57,789 nt of DNA from Pseudomonas sp. HMWF032 (GTDB taxonomy: Bacteria; Pseudomonadota; Gammaproteobacteria; Pseudomonadales; Pseudomonadaceae): NCBI RefSeq assembly GCF_003060885.1, contig NZ_QAIG01000002.1, positions 1 to 57,789 of the forward strand, given 5' to 3'. Below the pieces are notes generated by a model that was not told where the DNA came from, searched no databases, and saw only the letters and a program-made list of their open reading frames with translations. Shown one piece after another: positions 33,873 to 43,132 of this stretch. A program made the position numbers and the translations under genes. Every line of letters starts with the position of its first letter. Position 1 is the first letter of the stretch.

Positions 33873-34871
33873 ATGAGTATCGAAATCCGTAACGTCAGCA
33901 AGAATTTCAATGCGTTCAAAGCGCTGAACGACATTAACCTGAATATCCAGAGCGGCGAGCTGGTGGCCCTGCTCGGTCCGTCCGGCTGCGGCAAGACCAC
34001 GTTGCTGCGCATCATCGCCGGCCTGGAAACCCCGGACAGCGGCAGCATCGGGTTTCATGGTGAAGATGTCTCCAATCACGATGTGCGCGACCGTAATGTC
34101 GGCTTTGTATTTCAGCACTACGCGTTGTTCCGCCACATGACGGTGTTCGATAACGTCGCCTTCGGCCTGCGCATGAAGCCCAAGGGCGAGCGGCCGAATG
34201 AAAATGTAATCAAGAAGAAGGTCCACGATCTGCTTGATCTGGTGCAGCTCGACTGGCTGGCAGATCGCTACCCTGAGCAGCTTTCTGGTGGTCAGCGTCA
34301 GCGTATCGCCCTGGCCCGCGCCCTGGCGGTGGAGCCGAAAGTGCTGCTGCTCGACGAGCCCTTCGGTGCCCTGGATGCCAAGGTGCGTAAGGAGCTGCGC
34401 CGCTGGTTGGCGCGCCTGCATGAGGAGGTGCACCTGACCTCGGTATTCGTCACCCACGACCAGGAAGAGGCGATGGAGGTGGCTGACCGTATCGTGGTAA
34501 TGAACAAGGGCGTGGTCGAGCAGATCGGCTCTCCGGGCGATGTGTATGAGAAGCCGGCCAGCGATTTCGTTTATCACTTCCTCGGTGATGCCAACCGCCT
34601 GTATGTCGGCGACGACACTCACGTGCTGTTCCGCCCGCACGAGATTCATCTTTCGCGCCAGGCCGAAGAGGGCCATCAGGCCGGTGAAGTGCGTGACATC
34701 CGCCCGCTGGGTGCGATCACCCGCGTGACCCTCAAGGTCGCGGGGCAGAGCGAGCCGATCGAAGCTGAAGTGGCCAAGGATCATCTCAGCCTGGCTAATC
34801 TCACGCGCGGTGAAACGCTGTATTTCAAGCCGAAAGCAGGGCAGCCGCAATCTAATGGTGCTGTGTTATAA
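33873..34871 (+). CDS. cysA: Sulfate/thiosulfate ABC transporter ATPase CysA
   Basis: A 332-residue ATPase with Walker A GPSGCGKT (35-42), signature [15 protein letters not shown], Walker [21 protein letters not shown] and a C-terminal TOBE-like regulatory part ([12 protein letters not shown]). It powers CysTW. As the only cysA-type ATPase in the window it may also serve the second sbp-cysT-cysW set at 44646-47402. A strong terminator follows. Confidence 0.96.
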   Translation: MSIEIRNVSKNFNAFKALNDINLNIQSGELVALLGPSGCGKTTLLRIIAGLETPDSGSIGFHGEDVSNHDVRDRNVGFVFQHYALFRHMTVFDNVAFGLRMKPKGERPNENVIKKKVHDLLDLVQLDWLADRYPEQLSGGQRQRIALARALAVEPKVLLLDEPFGALDAKVRKELRRWLARLHEEVHLTSVFVTHDQEEAMEVADRIVVMNKGVVEQIGSPGDVYEKPASDFVYHFLGDANRLYVGDDTHVLFRPHEIHLSRQAEEGHQAGEVRDIRPLGAITRVTLKVAGQSEPIEAEVAKDHLSLANLTRGETLYFKPKAGQPQSNGAVL

Positions 34872-34907
34872 CGCCATAGGCACGATTCACAACACAGCCG
34901 CAACGTA

Positions 34908-34946
34908 GCAGAAGGCCAGCTTATCGCTGGCCTTCTGCGCTTTTGT
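34908..34946 (+). terminator. Rho-independent terminator of the oscA-sbp-cysTWA operon
   Basis: GCAGAAGGCCAGC (34908-34920) and GCTGGCCTTCTGC (34926-34938) form a perfect 13-bp stem with a 5-nt loop, followed by GCTTTTG. It lies 37 nt after the cysA stop. Confidence 0.92.
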
Positions 34947-35089
34947 TGTGGTGAATTAGCCGCGAGTCTGTCAGCGGGAGATCTGCTGGTTCCTTGTCGT
35001 CCCAGAACCGGGCGGTATGAATGGACACCTGTTTTATAGATGACCGCTTTTGGCCCAGGCCGTGTCAAAACGTTGCCGACCTTGCTGTG

Positions 35090-35444
35090 ACTTGATCGAT
35101 GCAATTTCACCAGCGCTAAGCTTCTGCGGCGAATGGAGGCGATCGAGTCCAGCATCAATCGCTATCTGACCGCACTGGATACCGCTGATCGTCAGGAACC
35201 TGCCAGTGCGAAGGTCAAGGTCAAACGCCTCCACGACAAGATCGCAACCCTGAAAGCCAAGATGCAGGAACTCAAGGCGATCGAGGTACAGCTGAATGAA
35301 CCACCGGATAAACAGATCTCCCTGACGGATCCCGATGCCCATTCGATGAAAACGCGTGGCACCGGAATGGTCGGCTACAACGTGCAGGCGGCGGTCGACG
35401 CGAAGCACCACCTGATGGCGCCTCCCACGACCTCCTGGCACTGA
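35090..35444 (+). pseudogene. IS1182-like transposase fragment (central part)
   Basis: The frame NFTSAKLLRRMEAIESSINR, LDTADRQEPASAKVKVKRLH and TDPDAHSMKTRGTGMVGYNV, then QAAVDAKHH, matches the middle of IS1182-family transposases. Both ends are missing; after DAKHH the sequence runs out of frame and stops. The stretch 34947-35090 and 35445-35697 shows no other gene. A C-terminal fragment of the same family lies in the opposite orientation at 39099-39435. Confidence 0.8.
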
Positions 35445-35589
35445 GAAAATCACTCAGCAATTGATGGCCATCGCTTGCTGCGTTTTTACACGGTCTGGGC
35501 CAGAAGCGGCCAATAGACGCCTATCGCCAGTACTCGCAAGGTTGCCTGCCGCAGTCTGATACCCCTAGGCAGAGCGTAAATGTTCAGGG

Positions 35590-35617
35590 CTTGTCCTCCA
35601 CGTTGAGGGAGGACAAG
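35590..35617 (-). terminator. Strong hairpin downstream of the agmatinase gene
   Basis: CTTGTCCTCC (35590-35599) and GGAGGACAAG (35608-35617) form a perfect 10-bp stem with an 8-nt loop, about 80 nt past the agmatinase stop on the minus strand. No U-tract follows, so termination is uncertain. Confidence 0.4.
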
Positions 35618-35697
35618 AGTAAGTCAGTCACATCGAGAACCCAGACGTGCTGCCACAGCAGCTGAACATCTACCGAGTAGTATCCAAGGCCACCGGT

Positions 35698-36654
35698 TTA
35701 TAACTTATGCCGCGCTGCATAGAGGCAGATCATTTCCATCGCCAGTGCAGCGCCGGCAAGCGCAGTAATCTCAGCGTGGTCATAAGGCGGCGCCACCTCC
35801 ACGACGTCCATACCAATCAGGTTGATACCGCGCAGCCCTCGCAAAATCGCCAAGGCTTGGTGGCTCGATAGGCCGCCGCACACGGGTGTACCTGTGCCTG
35901 GCGCAAATGCTGGGTCCAGGCAGTCGATATCGAAGGTCAGATAAACTGGATTGTCACCTACCCGTGTGCGGATGATTTCTGCCAGTTCTTTGGCTGAGTG
36001 TTCATGCACCTCGTTGGCATTCAACACCTGGAAGCCCATGACATCATCATTAGTGGTGCGCTGACCAATCTGGATGGACCGCGCAGGGTCAACCAGCCCT
36101 TCGCGCACGGCGTGATAGAACATTGAACCGTGATCTATGCGCTTGTCCTCGCCATCGCATTCCAAGTCATGGTGCGCATCGAAATGGACCAGGGACAGCG
36201 GGCCGTACTTGGCAGCATGCGCCTGCAAAAGCGGATAGCTGATGAAGTGATCACCGCCCAATGTAAGCATCGCTGCGCCCGAGGCAATAATGCTCTCGGC
36301 GTGCGCCCTGATCGCCGCGGGGGTCTGTTCCGGAGTGCCGTAATCGAAATAGCAGTCGCCATAATCGACGCAAGCCAGCAGGTCGAACGGGTCAAACTCC
36401 CAAGGCCAGTGACGGGCCCATGCTGACTGTACCGAGGCCTCGCGAATAGCCCGCGGCCCAAAGCGACTGCCTGGTCGGTTGCTGGTGGCAGTGTCGAATG
36501 GTACGCCGCTGATGACCAGATCCACGCCTCGCAGATCGCGGGTGTAGCGACGGCGCATAAAGCTGGTGATACCGCCGTAAGTCGATTCGGCTTCGGTGCC
36601 GTAGAGGCTCTTGCGTGTCATGGCCTGATCAATGATGGGGGTGTCGTCTGTCAT
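35698..36654 (-). CDS. speB: Agmatinase (ureohydrolase family)
   Basis: Starting at ATG 36654 gives 318 residues, the usual agmatinase length. Manganese ligands are visible in LGGDHFISYP, HFDAHHDLECDG and TFDIDCLDPAFAPGTGTPVC. It hydrolyses agmatine to putrescine and urea, or a related guanidino compound. It starts 7 bp after the polyamine-type binding protein. The ureohydrolase call is strong; the guanidino substrate is inferred, as several subfamilies look alike. A much longer frame upstream is overlap with the neighbour. Confidence 0.87.
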   Translation of the reverse strand: MTDDTPIIDQAMTRKSLYGTEAESTYGGITSFMRRRYTRDLRGVDLVISGVPFDTATSNRPGSRFGPRAIREASVQSAWARHWPWEFDPFDLLACVDYGDCYFDYGTPEQTPAAIRAHAESIIASGAAMLTLGGDHFISYPLLQAHAAKYGPLSLVHFDAHHDLECDGEDKRIDHGSMFYHAVREGLVDPARSIQIGQRTTNDDVMGFQVLNANEVHEHSAKELAEIIRTRVGDNPVYLTFDIDCLDPAFAPGTGTPVCGGLSSHQALAILRGLRGINLIGMDVVEVAPPYDHAEITALAGAALAMEMICLYAARHKL

Positions 36655-36661
36655 AGGGGGC

Positions 36662-37831
36662 TCAGTGCTGGTTACGGAAGTTGGCCCAGGCGCGTGTGCG
36701 CTCACGCAGCGTGCGCAGGGGGACAGGTTGTTCGCCGAATAAGGTCCGGCGCACATCCTCTGGGGGATAAATGGCGGGGTCAGCAGTAATGCTGGTCGCC
36801 AGCAGTGGAATCGCGGCCAGGTTGGCGTTGGCATAGAAAAAACTGCTGGTGAGTTCGCTCATGGCCTCAGGCCGGGTTATGAACTCGATAAAGGCTTTAG
36901 CTTCTTGCGGATGGGGCGCATCAACCGGAATGGCCAGGGTATCGATCCAGGTCAACGTGCCTTCTTTGGGAACCGAATATTCGATGCTGAACAGCTTGTT
37001 CGCGGCCACGGCCTGACTTCTCGCCAGCACTGCATCACCGCTATAAGTCAGTGCCAGGCAGAGGTTGCCATTGGACAGGTCAGCACTTTGCGTGCCTGTC
37101 GAAAAATAGCGAACCGACGGGCGCAAGGTGGCGAGCAGTTCTTGAGCCGCGTGTAGATCGTCGGGGTTCTTGCTAAAGGGGGGTCTACCCAGGTAATTCA
37201 GCGCAATGCTGATCACTTCCTGAGGCGCGTCGATAAGCGAAATGCCGCAGTCTTTCAGGCTGCTTGCATATTCAGGCTTGAACAGCAGATCCAGGCTGCT
37301 CAGTGGCGGGTTGGAGATACGTTTTTCGACTTCCTGTCGGTTGAATGCCAAGCCCGTGGTGCCCCAGGTGTATGGGACTGCGAAGAAATTCCCCGGATCA
37401 ACCTTAGCCAACTGCGCAAGCAGCTGGGGGTCCAGATCCGCGACATTGGGCATCCGCTTCATCTCTGTCGGCTGCAATGCCTTGGCCTGAATCAATCGAT
37501 CCAGGATGGCAATACTCGGCACAACGACGTCATAGCCACTGCCGCCGGTCAGCATCTTGGTTTCCAGCACGTCAGCACTGTCGAAGGTGTCGTACTGGAC
37601 TTTGATGCCAGTCTCAGCCTCGAATTTCTTCAGGGTTTCGGGCCCAAAGTACTCCGCCCAGGCATAAACCTGAACTACCCGCTCTGCCGCCAGTGTCGGG
37701 CCGGCAAGCATTATCAACACTGTCAGTAGCGCGGCATGCAGGCTGCCAACTGCCGTACTGAATGGACACCAAGCAATGGAAGTAGCTCTGGTATCTATTG
37801 TTTGCCACGGCTGTTGTTGCATGCGCTTCAT
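36662..37831 (-). CDS. Polyamine-type periplasmic binding protein (PotD/PotF-like)
   Basis: A 389-residue binding protein: hydrophobic signal LLTVLIMLAGPTLAAE after an unusually long polar start, then VQVYAWAEYFGPETLKKFEA and SADVLETKMLTGGSGYDVVV, typical of the PotF group. The true start may be an internal ATG closer to the signal. No permease or ATPase genes adjoin, so it is an orphan or works with a distant transporter. Together with the agmatinase it suggests uptake and breakdown of agmatine, putrescine or a guanidino compound. Confidence 0.83.
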   Translation of the reverse strand: MKRMQQQPWQTIDTRATSIAWCPFSTAVGSLHAALLTVLIMLAGPTLAAERVVQVYAWAEYFGPETLKKFEAETGIKVQYDTFDSADVLETKMLTGGSGYDVVVPSIAILDRLIQAKALQPTEMKRMPNVADLDPQLLAQLAKVDPGNFFAVPYTWGTTGLAFNRQEVEKRISNPPLSSLDLLFKPEYASSLKDCGISLIDAPQEVISIALNYLGRPPFSKNPDDLHAAQELLATLRPSVRYFSTGTQSADLSNGNLCLALTYSGDAVLARSQAVAANKLFSIEYSVPKEGTLTWIDTLAIPVDAPHPQEAKAFIEFITRPEAMSELTSSFFYANANLAAIPLLATSITADPAIYPPEDVRRTLFGEQPVPLRTLRERTRAWANFRNQH

Positions 37832-37954
37832 AGGATCACCGTTGAATTGTTGTTGTCGGCCTCGCTCTGCTGAATTGTTAGGGTTGCTTGGTTTGCAATC
37901 AATCTATATATATTGTCAATTTTAAAGACAAAAAAACTAAACAGTAGAGTTGTT

Positions 37955-38857
37955 ATGCCCATGCCACCGCTCCATGCGTTTCGCGTATTTGAATGTGTTG
38001 CAAGGCTGGGGCATGTCGGCGCAGCTGCTGCTGAGTTGCATGTCACGGCAGGGGCCGTCAGCCAGCAAATCAGGGCGTTGCAGAGCTCGCTTGGAATCGA
38101 CCTGTTCTACAAGCAAGGCCGTCAGCTAGTGCTGACGGAGCGGGGTTTGGCGCTACAACGCGCGGTCGCACGAGGCATTGGTGAAATCACTGACGGGGTG
38201 CGACAGATCTCCGAGGCGCATTTCCGTGAGCCTGCGGCAAAAGTTCTGACCATTTCCACTGAGCCAGTTTTTGGTGCCTCTTGGTTGATGCCGAAGCTGT
38301 TCGCCTTTCGAGCAGAACACCCGCACATTCACCTGCGTGTCATCACGGCGGACGATATCTCTGAAGTGGATTGGCGTCGGGCCGATATTGCCGTGCTGTA
38401 TGACGCTCCGGCCTGGGAAGGTTTTTGGTGGCGACCCTTGCAGAATCTGCACATGTTTCCAGTCTGCTGCCCGCAGTTGCTGCGAGGGCCTCACGCACTC
38501 AAGCACCCCTCTGACCTAATCCATCACCGCCTCTTGCATGAAGATGACGGCGCTCAATGGCGACGCTGGTTACTTGAGGCGCGCTTGCCTTATCCAGGGG
38601 ATGCCGACGTCCATCTGGAAGATCTCGGCATTGCTTTGCAGGCCGCTAGAGATGGCTACGGTGTGGCGCTCAGCGACGAGATCAATTCATCACGCGACCT
38701 GGAAGAGGGGCGTCTGGTACAGCCATTTGCGCTTAAGGTGCCGACAGGGATGGATTACTTTTGCATCTGCAACGAGGAGAGTCGTGGTATCCCTGAGATA
38801 GCCTTGCTTATTGATTGGCTTATCGAGCAGGCAAAATTCGTCCCGGCCTATCAGTAA
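37955..38857 (+). CDS. LysR-family transcriptional regulator (GcvA-like)
   Basis: From ATG 37955 it is 300 residues. The N-terminal winged HTH reads LHAFRVFECVARLGHVGAAA, ELHVTAGAVSQQIRALQSSL, LTERGLALQRAV; the effector domain includes FGASWLMPKLFAFRAEHPHI. An in-frame upstream ATG (37913) would add 14 lysine-rich residues outside the family. It diverges from the binding-protein/agmatinase genes across about 120 bp and probably regulates them; the ligand is unknown. Confidence 0.88.
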   Translation: MPMPPLHAFRVFECVARLGHVGAAAAELHVTAGAVSQQIRALQSSLGIDLFYKQGRQLVLTERGLALQRAVARGIGEITDGVRQISEAHFREPAAKVLTISTEPVFGASWLMPKLFAFRAEHPHIHLRVITADDISEVDWRRADIAVLYDAPAWEGFWWRPLQNLHMFPVCCPQLLRGPHALKHPSDLIHHRLLHEDDGAQWRRWLLEARLPYPGDADVHLEDLGIALQAARDGYGVALSDEINSSRDLEEGRLVQPFALKVPTGMDYFCICNEESRGIPEIALLIDWLIEQAKFVPAYQ

Positions 38858-39098
38858 AACGCTATTTGGGCGGCTTTTACTCAGTACAAAATTAAACGTT
38901 CTTTGGTTTTCTCGTCGTCTGGGCGACTGCTTTTGGTCGATTCTGTTGGCAACGTAGCTTCAGCGGCAGTCTGCTGATCAGGTGTGCCTGCTGCCGAAGT
39001 GACTGCAAACCACTTCAAGTTGCCTTTCGGCAATTCACTGAGCGTCCTTGCTCAGGTTTGAGGGTTTATTCGAGGTTTTCTGCTCGCAGCAGGCGTAC

Positions 39099-39435
39099 CT
39101 ATCCCGTGAGCGGTGGTCCTTCAGGCAAAAGCTTGGCCAGGCGTCGCAGGGTTTGCGCGGTCGCGGCCATGGTGAATTCGTCAGTCGTACCCGTCAGGCC
39201 GCGCAGCCCTAAGCGGCCAAATTTCATGATCCAGCATCTCCACCTTCTTTCGTTCGTAACGAGAGATGAGGTATTGCGGTGTCTTGGCGATGCGTCGAGC
39301 CACGTCGCGGGCAGCCTCATGGAGGCTACCCGCGATCTTCCGGTTCGGCGTGTTGGGGCAGCATTTCGCTTTCAAAGGACAGCTGGCGCAGTCAGTTTGG
39401 CTTGAGCGGTAGATGATGGTATTGGCCTTGGTCAC
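39099..39435 (-). pseudogene. IS1182-like transposase fragment (C-terminal part), frameshifted
   Basis: On the minus strand, IIYRSSQTDCASCPLKAKCC, PNTPNRKIAGSLHEAARDVA and YERKKVEML match the IS1182 C-terminal cysteine region. A frameshift near 39230 moves the remainder (GLRGLTGTTDEF, MAATAQTLRRLAKLLPEGPP) into another frame. It is inverted relative to the fragment at 35090-35444. Upstream DNA 38858-39098 shows no gene. Confidence 0.8.
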
Positions 39436-39500
39436 CCGCGATCTTTGCTGGGTGAAGCGCGCCGTTCATGCGCAGTGGTTTGCCGTTGGGGTAGCGATCG

Positions 39501-39647
39501 TCATTTGCCGACCTGCGCAATGCCGACAACCAGGTTTTTGTCAGCGCCGGTTTCGATCTGCTGCCGCGCACGTTGCCTGACTCTCGTCTGGCAACTCTGA
39601 TCGAGGCTCTCACCGAAGGAGAAGGGTGCTTGTTGCAGAGCCTCTAA
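39501..39647 (+). pseudogene. C-terminal protein fragment of unknown origin
   Basis: An open frame without a start, containing FADLRNADNQVFVSAGFDLL, then DSRLATLIEALTEGEG and a stop at 39645-39647. Codon use looks like real coding sequence, but the N-terminal part is missing, apparently cut off at the IS remnant. I do not recognise the family. Confidence 0.35.
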
Positions 39648-39671
39648 TCTTCAGTGCCCGGTGATGTGTTA

Positions 39672-40208
39672 TCAGCCGGGCAAGGGCGAAATTTTCTTTA
39701 CATGCTCAAGCCAGACTGGATCCAGCCGCGGCTGGTCGGTGTCCATCTCCAGGCTTTCCATGCGTTCAAGGTGTCGGTTGATCTCCGCAACGGCCTCGCT
39801 GAGGCCGCTGGAATTGCCATCCAGCTGATGCATTTGGGTCAGACCCTGGTGGTAAAAGCGCAGCAGGCACATGGCTTGCGGATCATGGGCAGTGACCCCG
39901 GCTTTGACGTGATGCATGACGTTGGTAATGCGCATCAGGCTGCGTTTGAGCTGCCAGCCGTAGGCCGCGGCAGCCATCCACGGCTGTGACCACATGAAGC
40001 GACGCACCACGGCAGCGGTCAGCAGCAGGGCGAGCACCACGCCAGCAAGATTCCAGCGAAAGTTGTCGCCGTCAGGCTGCCCGAACAGCGTGACCGTCAG
40101 TGTGGACAGCAGCAGGGCCGTGGCGACGAAACTCAACGCGATGATCACTGTGCTGCGGCGTGTCTGTTGGCGGTAGTGTTCAGGATTGAAGGGCTGGATT
40201 TCGAACAT
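39672..40208 (-). CDS. DUF3087-type small membrane protein
   Basis: Using ATG 40208 gives 178 residues: MFEIQPFNPEHYRQQTRRST, two hydrophobic segments (VIIALSFVATALLLSTLTVTLF and WNLAGVVLALLLTAAVV), and a cytoplasmic helical tail. This resembles the DUF3087 family of pseudomonads, which has no known function. An upstream in-frame ATG at 40289 is possible but adds residues unlike the family. Confidence 0.7.
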   Translation of the reverse strand: MFEIQPFNPEHYRQQTRRSTVIIALSFVATALLLSTLTVTLFGQPDGDNFRWNLAGVVLALLLTAAVVRRFMWSQPWMAAAAYGWQLKRSLMRITNVMHHVKAGVTAHDPQAMCLLRFYHQGLTQMHQLDGNSSGLSEAVAEINRHLERMESLEMDTDQPRLDPVWLEHVKKISPLPG

Positions 40209-40314
40209 CGTGGCCACGGGGCTCTCTCTGCGATGAATTAGGTTGTGCGCGCTCAGCGAGGGAAAGGTATCTTGCCCATCCATTCGCACTATGGGTTAAG
40301 GAAAAAACGGGTTT

Positions 40315-40884
40315 ATGAGGCGTAGTGTGTTTCAAGCTGTAATCGCCTGTGCGGCGTTGCTGGGTTCCAGTCAGGCGTTGGCCAAGGTCGAGGTGCAGGC
40401 TGGGCAGCACAAGACTTTGGGGCGGATTCTGGTAGCCAAGGTCTCGGAGGATATTGTGCCGGGCGATTATGAGGCCTTGCTCAAGGGCATCAAGGCCAAT
40501 CCGGGTAAGTTTGCCCGGAAAGTCGTCATGCTCGACAGCATTGGTGGCAGTGTCAGTGAGGCCATGCGCATGGGCCGGTTGTTGCGGGAAACCGGCTTTG
40601 ACAGCCTGGTTCCGTCCACGGGCATGTGTCAGGGCAGTTGTGTCTACCTGCTGGCAGCGGGGCGAAATAAGACCGTGCGTGGCCATGTTGGCATCCACCG
40701 ACCCTATTACTCGGGCAGCGACTCGGTGCACTCGGCCTCCGGCAATCTCAGTCGGGCCAGCCAGGTGGCCTATTTCAGGGACATGCAGGTGTCGCTGGAA
40801 CTCCTTGATGCAATCAACCGCACAGAGCCGCCGCGCATGCGCGTGCTGAGTCCCAGCGAGCTGGCGCGCTATCGCCTGAAATGA
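40315..40884 (+). CDS. Periplasmic ClpP/crotonase-fold protein (COG3904-like)
   Basis: A 189-residue protein with signal peptide ending SQALA. VVMLDSIGGSVSEAMRMGRLLRE and STGMCQGSCVYLLAAG, then GHVGIHRPYY, match a ClpP-like fold, where the region of GMCQGSC would hold the nucleophile and GIHRP the catalytic-type His. Members are predicted periplasmic proteases or fold relatives of unknown substrate. Two cysteines in GMCQGSC could form a disulfide. Confidence 0.75.
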   Translation: MRRSVFQAVIACAALLGSSQALAKVEVQAGQHKTLGRILVAKVSEDIVPGDYEALLKGIKANPGKFARKVVMLDSIGGSVSEAMRMGRLLRETGFDSLVPSTGMCQGSCVYLLAAGRNKTVRGHVGIHRPYYSGSDSVHSASGNLSRASQVAYFRDMQVSLELLDAINRTEPPRMRVLSPSELARYRLK

Positions 40885-40891
40885 AGCTGTT

Positions 40892-41107
40892 TCAGGTACT
40901 GCGGTGACGTTCGAAAAAGCTCATGACCTGCTTGCTGGCGTCAGCCTGAGGCATGTCATAGCGCTGTTGCACCAGGTTCGTCAGTTTCTCGGCATCGCCG
41001 CCGGACTTGAGCAACTCATCCAGGGTCAGTTCATCCCAGACAATCAGCGCCAGGCCGGCGAGTGTGCGCCAGTTCTTCTGGATGATTTCGGTCAGTGGCC
41101 TGCTCAT
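40892..41107 (-). CDS. CsbD-like stress protein
   Basis: From ATG 41107 (AGGAGT upstream) it is 71 residues: IIQKNWRTLAGLALIVWDEL, then GGDAEKLTNLVQQRYDMPQA. The NW...G...W..L...G....L...IQ.RY pattern is that of CsbD-family general stress proteins, although the usual lysine-rich first helix is more hydrophobic here. It converges on the preceding gene. A related protein is at 42848. Confidence 0.6.
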   Translation of the reverse strand: MSRPLTEIIQKNWRTLAGLALIVWDELTLDELLKSGGDAEKLTNLVQQRYDMPQADASKQVMSFFERHRST

Positions 41108-41294
41108 TCGGAACACTCCTGAGATTGCCCGCGGGCGCGGGTAAAGGCCTTTGGACTGAGCCGCAGCCTGACAGCCGCAGGGTATGACGTCGGTGCGCTA
41201 GAGCGCTTATGCGCGCTGGCGAACTGAACCCAGGTGGCTGGCCAGCTAATCTTTGCCCCACGTCGTTGGGCGATCACTGCAAGGATGTACCGCT

Positions 41295-42023
41295 ATGTCG
41301 ATGATCGAGTCGGTGCTGCTGACGGCTGTACGAGTTTGCACCTTTAGCGGCCAACAACGGTTGGCGAATGCCAGCGGTTTCTACTTCGCCCATGAGCAGC
41401 GTCTGTTTCTCGTCACCAGCCGCCACGTAATGATTGATGAGCCGAGCCAGCATTTTCCGGATCGGCTCGAGATCGAAGTGCATACCGACTTGCATAATGC
41501 GGCGCAGACCACAGGGTTCTCCATGCCGCTGTACCGCGATGGTCAGCGTCTCTGGCGTCAAGGCTGCGACGGCGCCGGAGAGGTGGATGTGGCGGTGCTG
41601 GAAATCGACCGGGCAGCCCTGCCTGCGAGCATGGTTTACCACGCCTTCACTCCCGCGCACCTGCAGCCGCCTCAGGCGCGGGTCGAAGTGGGCAGCGCGT
41701 TACTGGTGGTGGGATTTCCACTGGGGTTTCACGACACTCTGCACCATCTTGCGGTGGTACGCCATGCGGTGGTGGCGTCTTCCTTCGGCCTGCGCTTCCA
41801 GGGGCAGGGCTACTTCCTCACGGATGCTCGGACGCACCGGGGCAGCAGCGGTGCGCCTGTGGTGATGCGCATGCCCGGGAGCGGGCTGGATGCTTTGCCG
41901 TGGATGCTGTTGGGCGTACATTCGGCGCGCTTTGACCTAGGCTCGCGGGACCACGAGCGGGATGAGGCTCTGGGACTGAACTGTACGTGGTACGCCGATA
42001 TTCTGCTGTCACTTACTGTCTAG
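41295..42023 (+). CDS. Trypsin-like serine peptidase
   Basis: From ATG 41295 (AAGGATG upstream) it is 242 residues without a signal peptide. A trypsin-type triad is visible: His in LVTSRHVMID, Asp in GEVDVAVLEID and Ser in HRGSSGAPVV. Similarity is to trypsin-like peptidases of bacterial stress islands, possibly cytoplasmic. The substrate is unknown. Neighbouring CsbD-like and YflT-like genes suggest a stress-response group. Confidence 0.8.
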   Translation: MSMIESVLLTAVRVCTFSGQQRLANASGFYFAHEQRLFLVTSRHVMIDEPSQHFPDRLEIEVHTDLHNAAQTTGFSMPLYRDGQRLWRQGCDGAGEVDVAVLEIDRAALPASMVYHAFTPAHLQPPQARVEVGSALLVVGFPLGFHDTLHHLAVVRHAVVASSFGLRFQGQGYFLTDARTHRGSSGAPVVMRMPGSGLDALPWMLLGVHSARFDLGSRDHERDEALGLNCTWYADILLSLTV

Positions 42024-42033
42024 CAGCGCTCGC

Positions 42034-42588
42034 TCACTGTGAAGGCTGTGGTGTGCGGTCGTTTGCCATGTTGATGTCCTTGACCAGCCCGGCAGTGGCC
42101 TTGATCACTTCGCGGGCCAGAGTGGTTTCCTGCGCACTGTGGGTTTGTGCCAGTAGCACTACGTCGCCATGGCCGACGGTTTTATCCAGTCGTTTAGTAA
42201 GCTTGCCGTGCTGCAAGCCGGTACTCGCCGAAGCGCCGATTACGCTGCCGAGCGCACCCCCCATGAAAGCACCCATACCCATCAGGGCAAAGGGTGCCAG
42301 TAGCGCACTGGTATATAACAGGCGCGCCTCGCTGACGATCAGAGCCACCGCGATCAGCGCACCAATACCGATCCCGATGGCCATACCAATGGCGATGTCG
42401 ATCAGCCTATCGCGCCACTGCCTGTTGCGGCTGGTTTGCGCTACCTGTTCAGGTTGGGCCTGAATGCCGCTGCTGAAAATTTGCAGCTGTTCGCTATGCA
42501 TACCGCGTTGAATCAGCTGTGCCAGTGCCTGTTCGGCGTTGCTGCGCTGGCTGAAGAAGCCCGATATATGGTGATGGTAGAGGTCCAT
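42034..42588 (-). CDS. YflT-like stress protein with two membrane helices
   Basis: A 184-residue protein. An N-terminal domain HISGFFSQRSNAEQALAQLI, GMHSEQLQIFSS resembles the general-stress YflT/GSP17M domain. Then come two hydrophobic glycine-rich segments (IDIAIGMAIGIGIGALIAVALI and LAPFALMGMGAFMGGALGSVIGA) and a C-terminal HGDVVLLAQTHSAQETTLAREV. The helices may be channel- or glycine-zipper-like. Function unknown. Confidence 0.7.
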   Translation of the reverse strand: MDLYHHHISGFFSQRSNAEQALAQLIQRGMHSEQLQIFSSGIQAQPEQVAQTSRNRQWRDRLIDIAIGMAIGIGIGALIAVALIVSEARLLYTSALLAPFALMGMGAFMGGALGSVIGASASTGLQHGKLTKRLDKTVGHGDVVLLAQTHSAQETTLAREVIKATAGLVKDINMANDRTPQPSQ

Positions 42589-42847
42589 TTTGCTGCTCCC
42601 GAGTGGGTACTGTCATGACAGCCGAAGCGCTCAGCCTAGTGGAGCCGTGTTGGGCTGTCTGTGCGCCGGCGTACTCAGGCCGCCGCAGAGTGGTTCGTTA
42701 TGGGTTTGGCTATGCGCGCCAGCGAACCGACAGCTTCAAGCAGCCCTGTGATGCTCCACGCATTGAGCTGCACCCTGAGCCAGGGCACAGCGGTATGAGT
42801 GGGAGACCGACATGGGGTCATTACTACGACAGTGTTCACGCTCGTCC

Positions 42848-43132
42848 ATGACGTTGTTGCTGTTGCAGCAACTGCAAGGTCGATGGCGACAGTTGTGCGG
42901 CGCAATCCAGATGAACTGGGCACGCTTGGGTGGTGACCAGACTTTGCACAATACAGGCCATCGGCTGCGTTTGGCGGGGCTGTTGCAGGCTCGTTATGCG
43001 TTCTCTCGAATTGATGCCGAAGCCCAGGTTGCTGGTTTATTCACGTGTCATGGCTATGGCTGTTCGCCAACGCCTGGCAGAACCGTTGAGGCGACCTGCC
43101 GCCCCAGGCAACAGGCTGAACGATCATCATGA
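42848..43132 (+). CDS. Diverged CsbD-like protein
   Basis: From ATG 42848 about 94 residues. LLQQLQGRWRQLCGAIQMNW, then HRLRLAGLLQARYAFSRIDA follows the CsbD pattern (W..L.G..Q..W..L......L.G..Q.RY). The last 30 residues (PTPGRTVEATCRPRQQAERS) are atypical and arginine-rich, perhaps a frameshifted tail. It overlaps the next small ORF by 4 bp. An in-frame start at 42812 is also possible. Confidence 0.5.
   Translation: MTLLLLQQLQGRWRQLCGAIQMNWARLGGDQTLHNTGHRLRLAGLLQARYAFSRIDAEAQVAGLFTCHGYGCSPTPGRTVEATCRPRQQAERSS

Noticed and set aside
34950..39650. Intact composite transposon
   Set aside because: The flanking IS1182-like pieces are different parts of the transposase, both degraded, and no terminal repeats were found.
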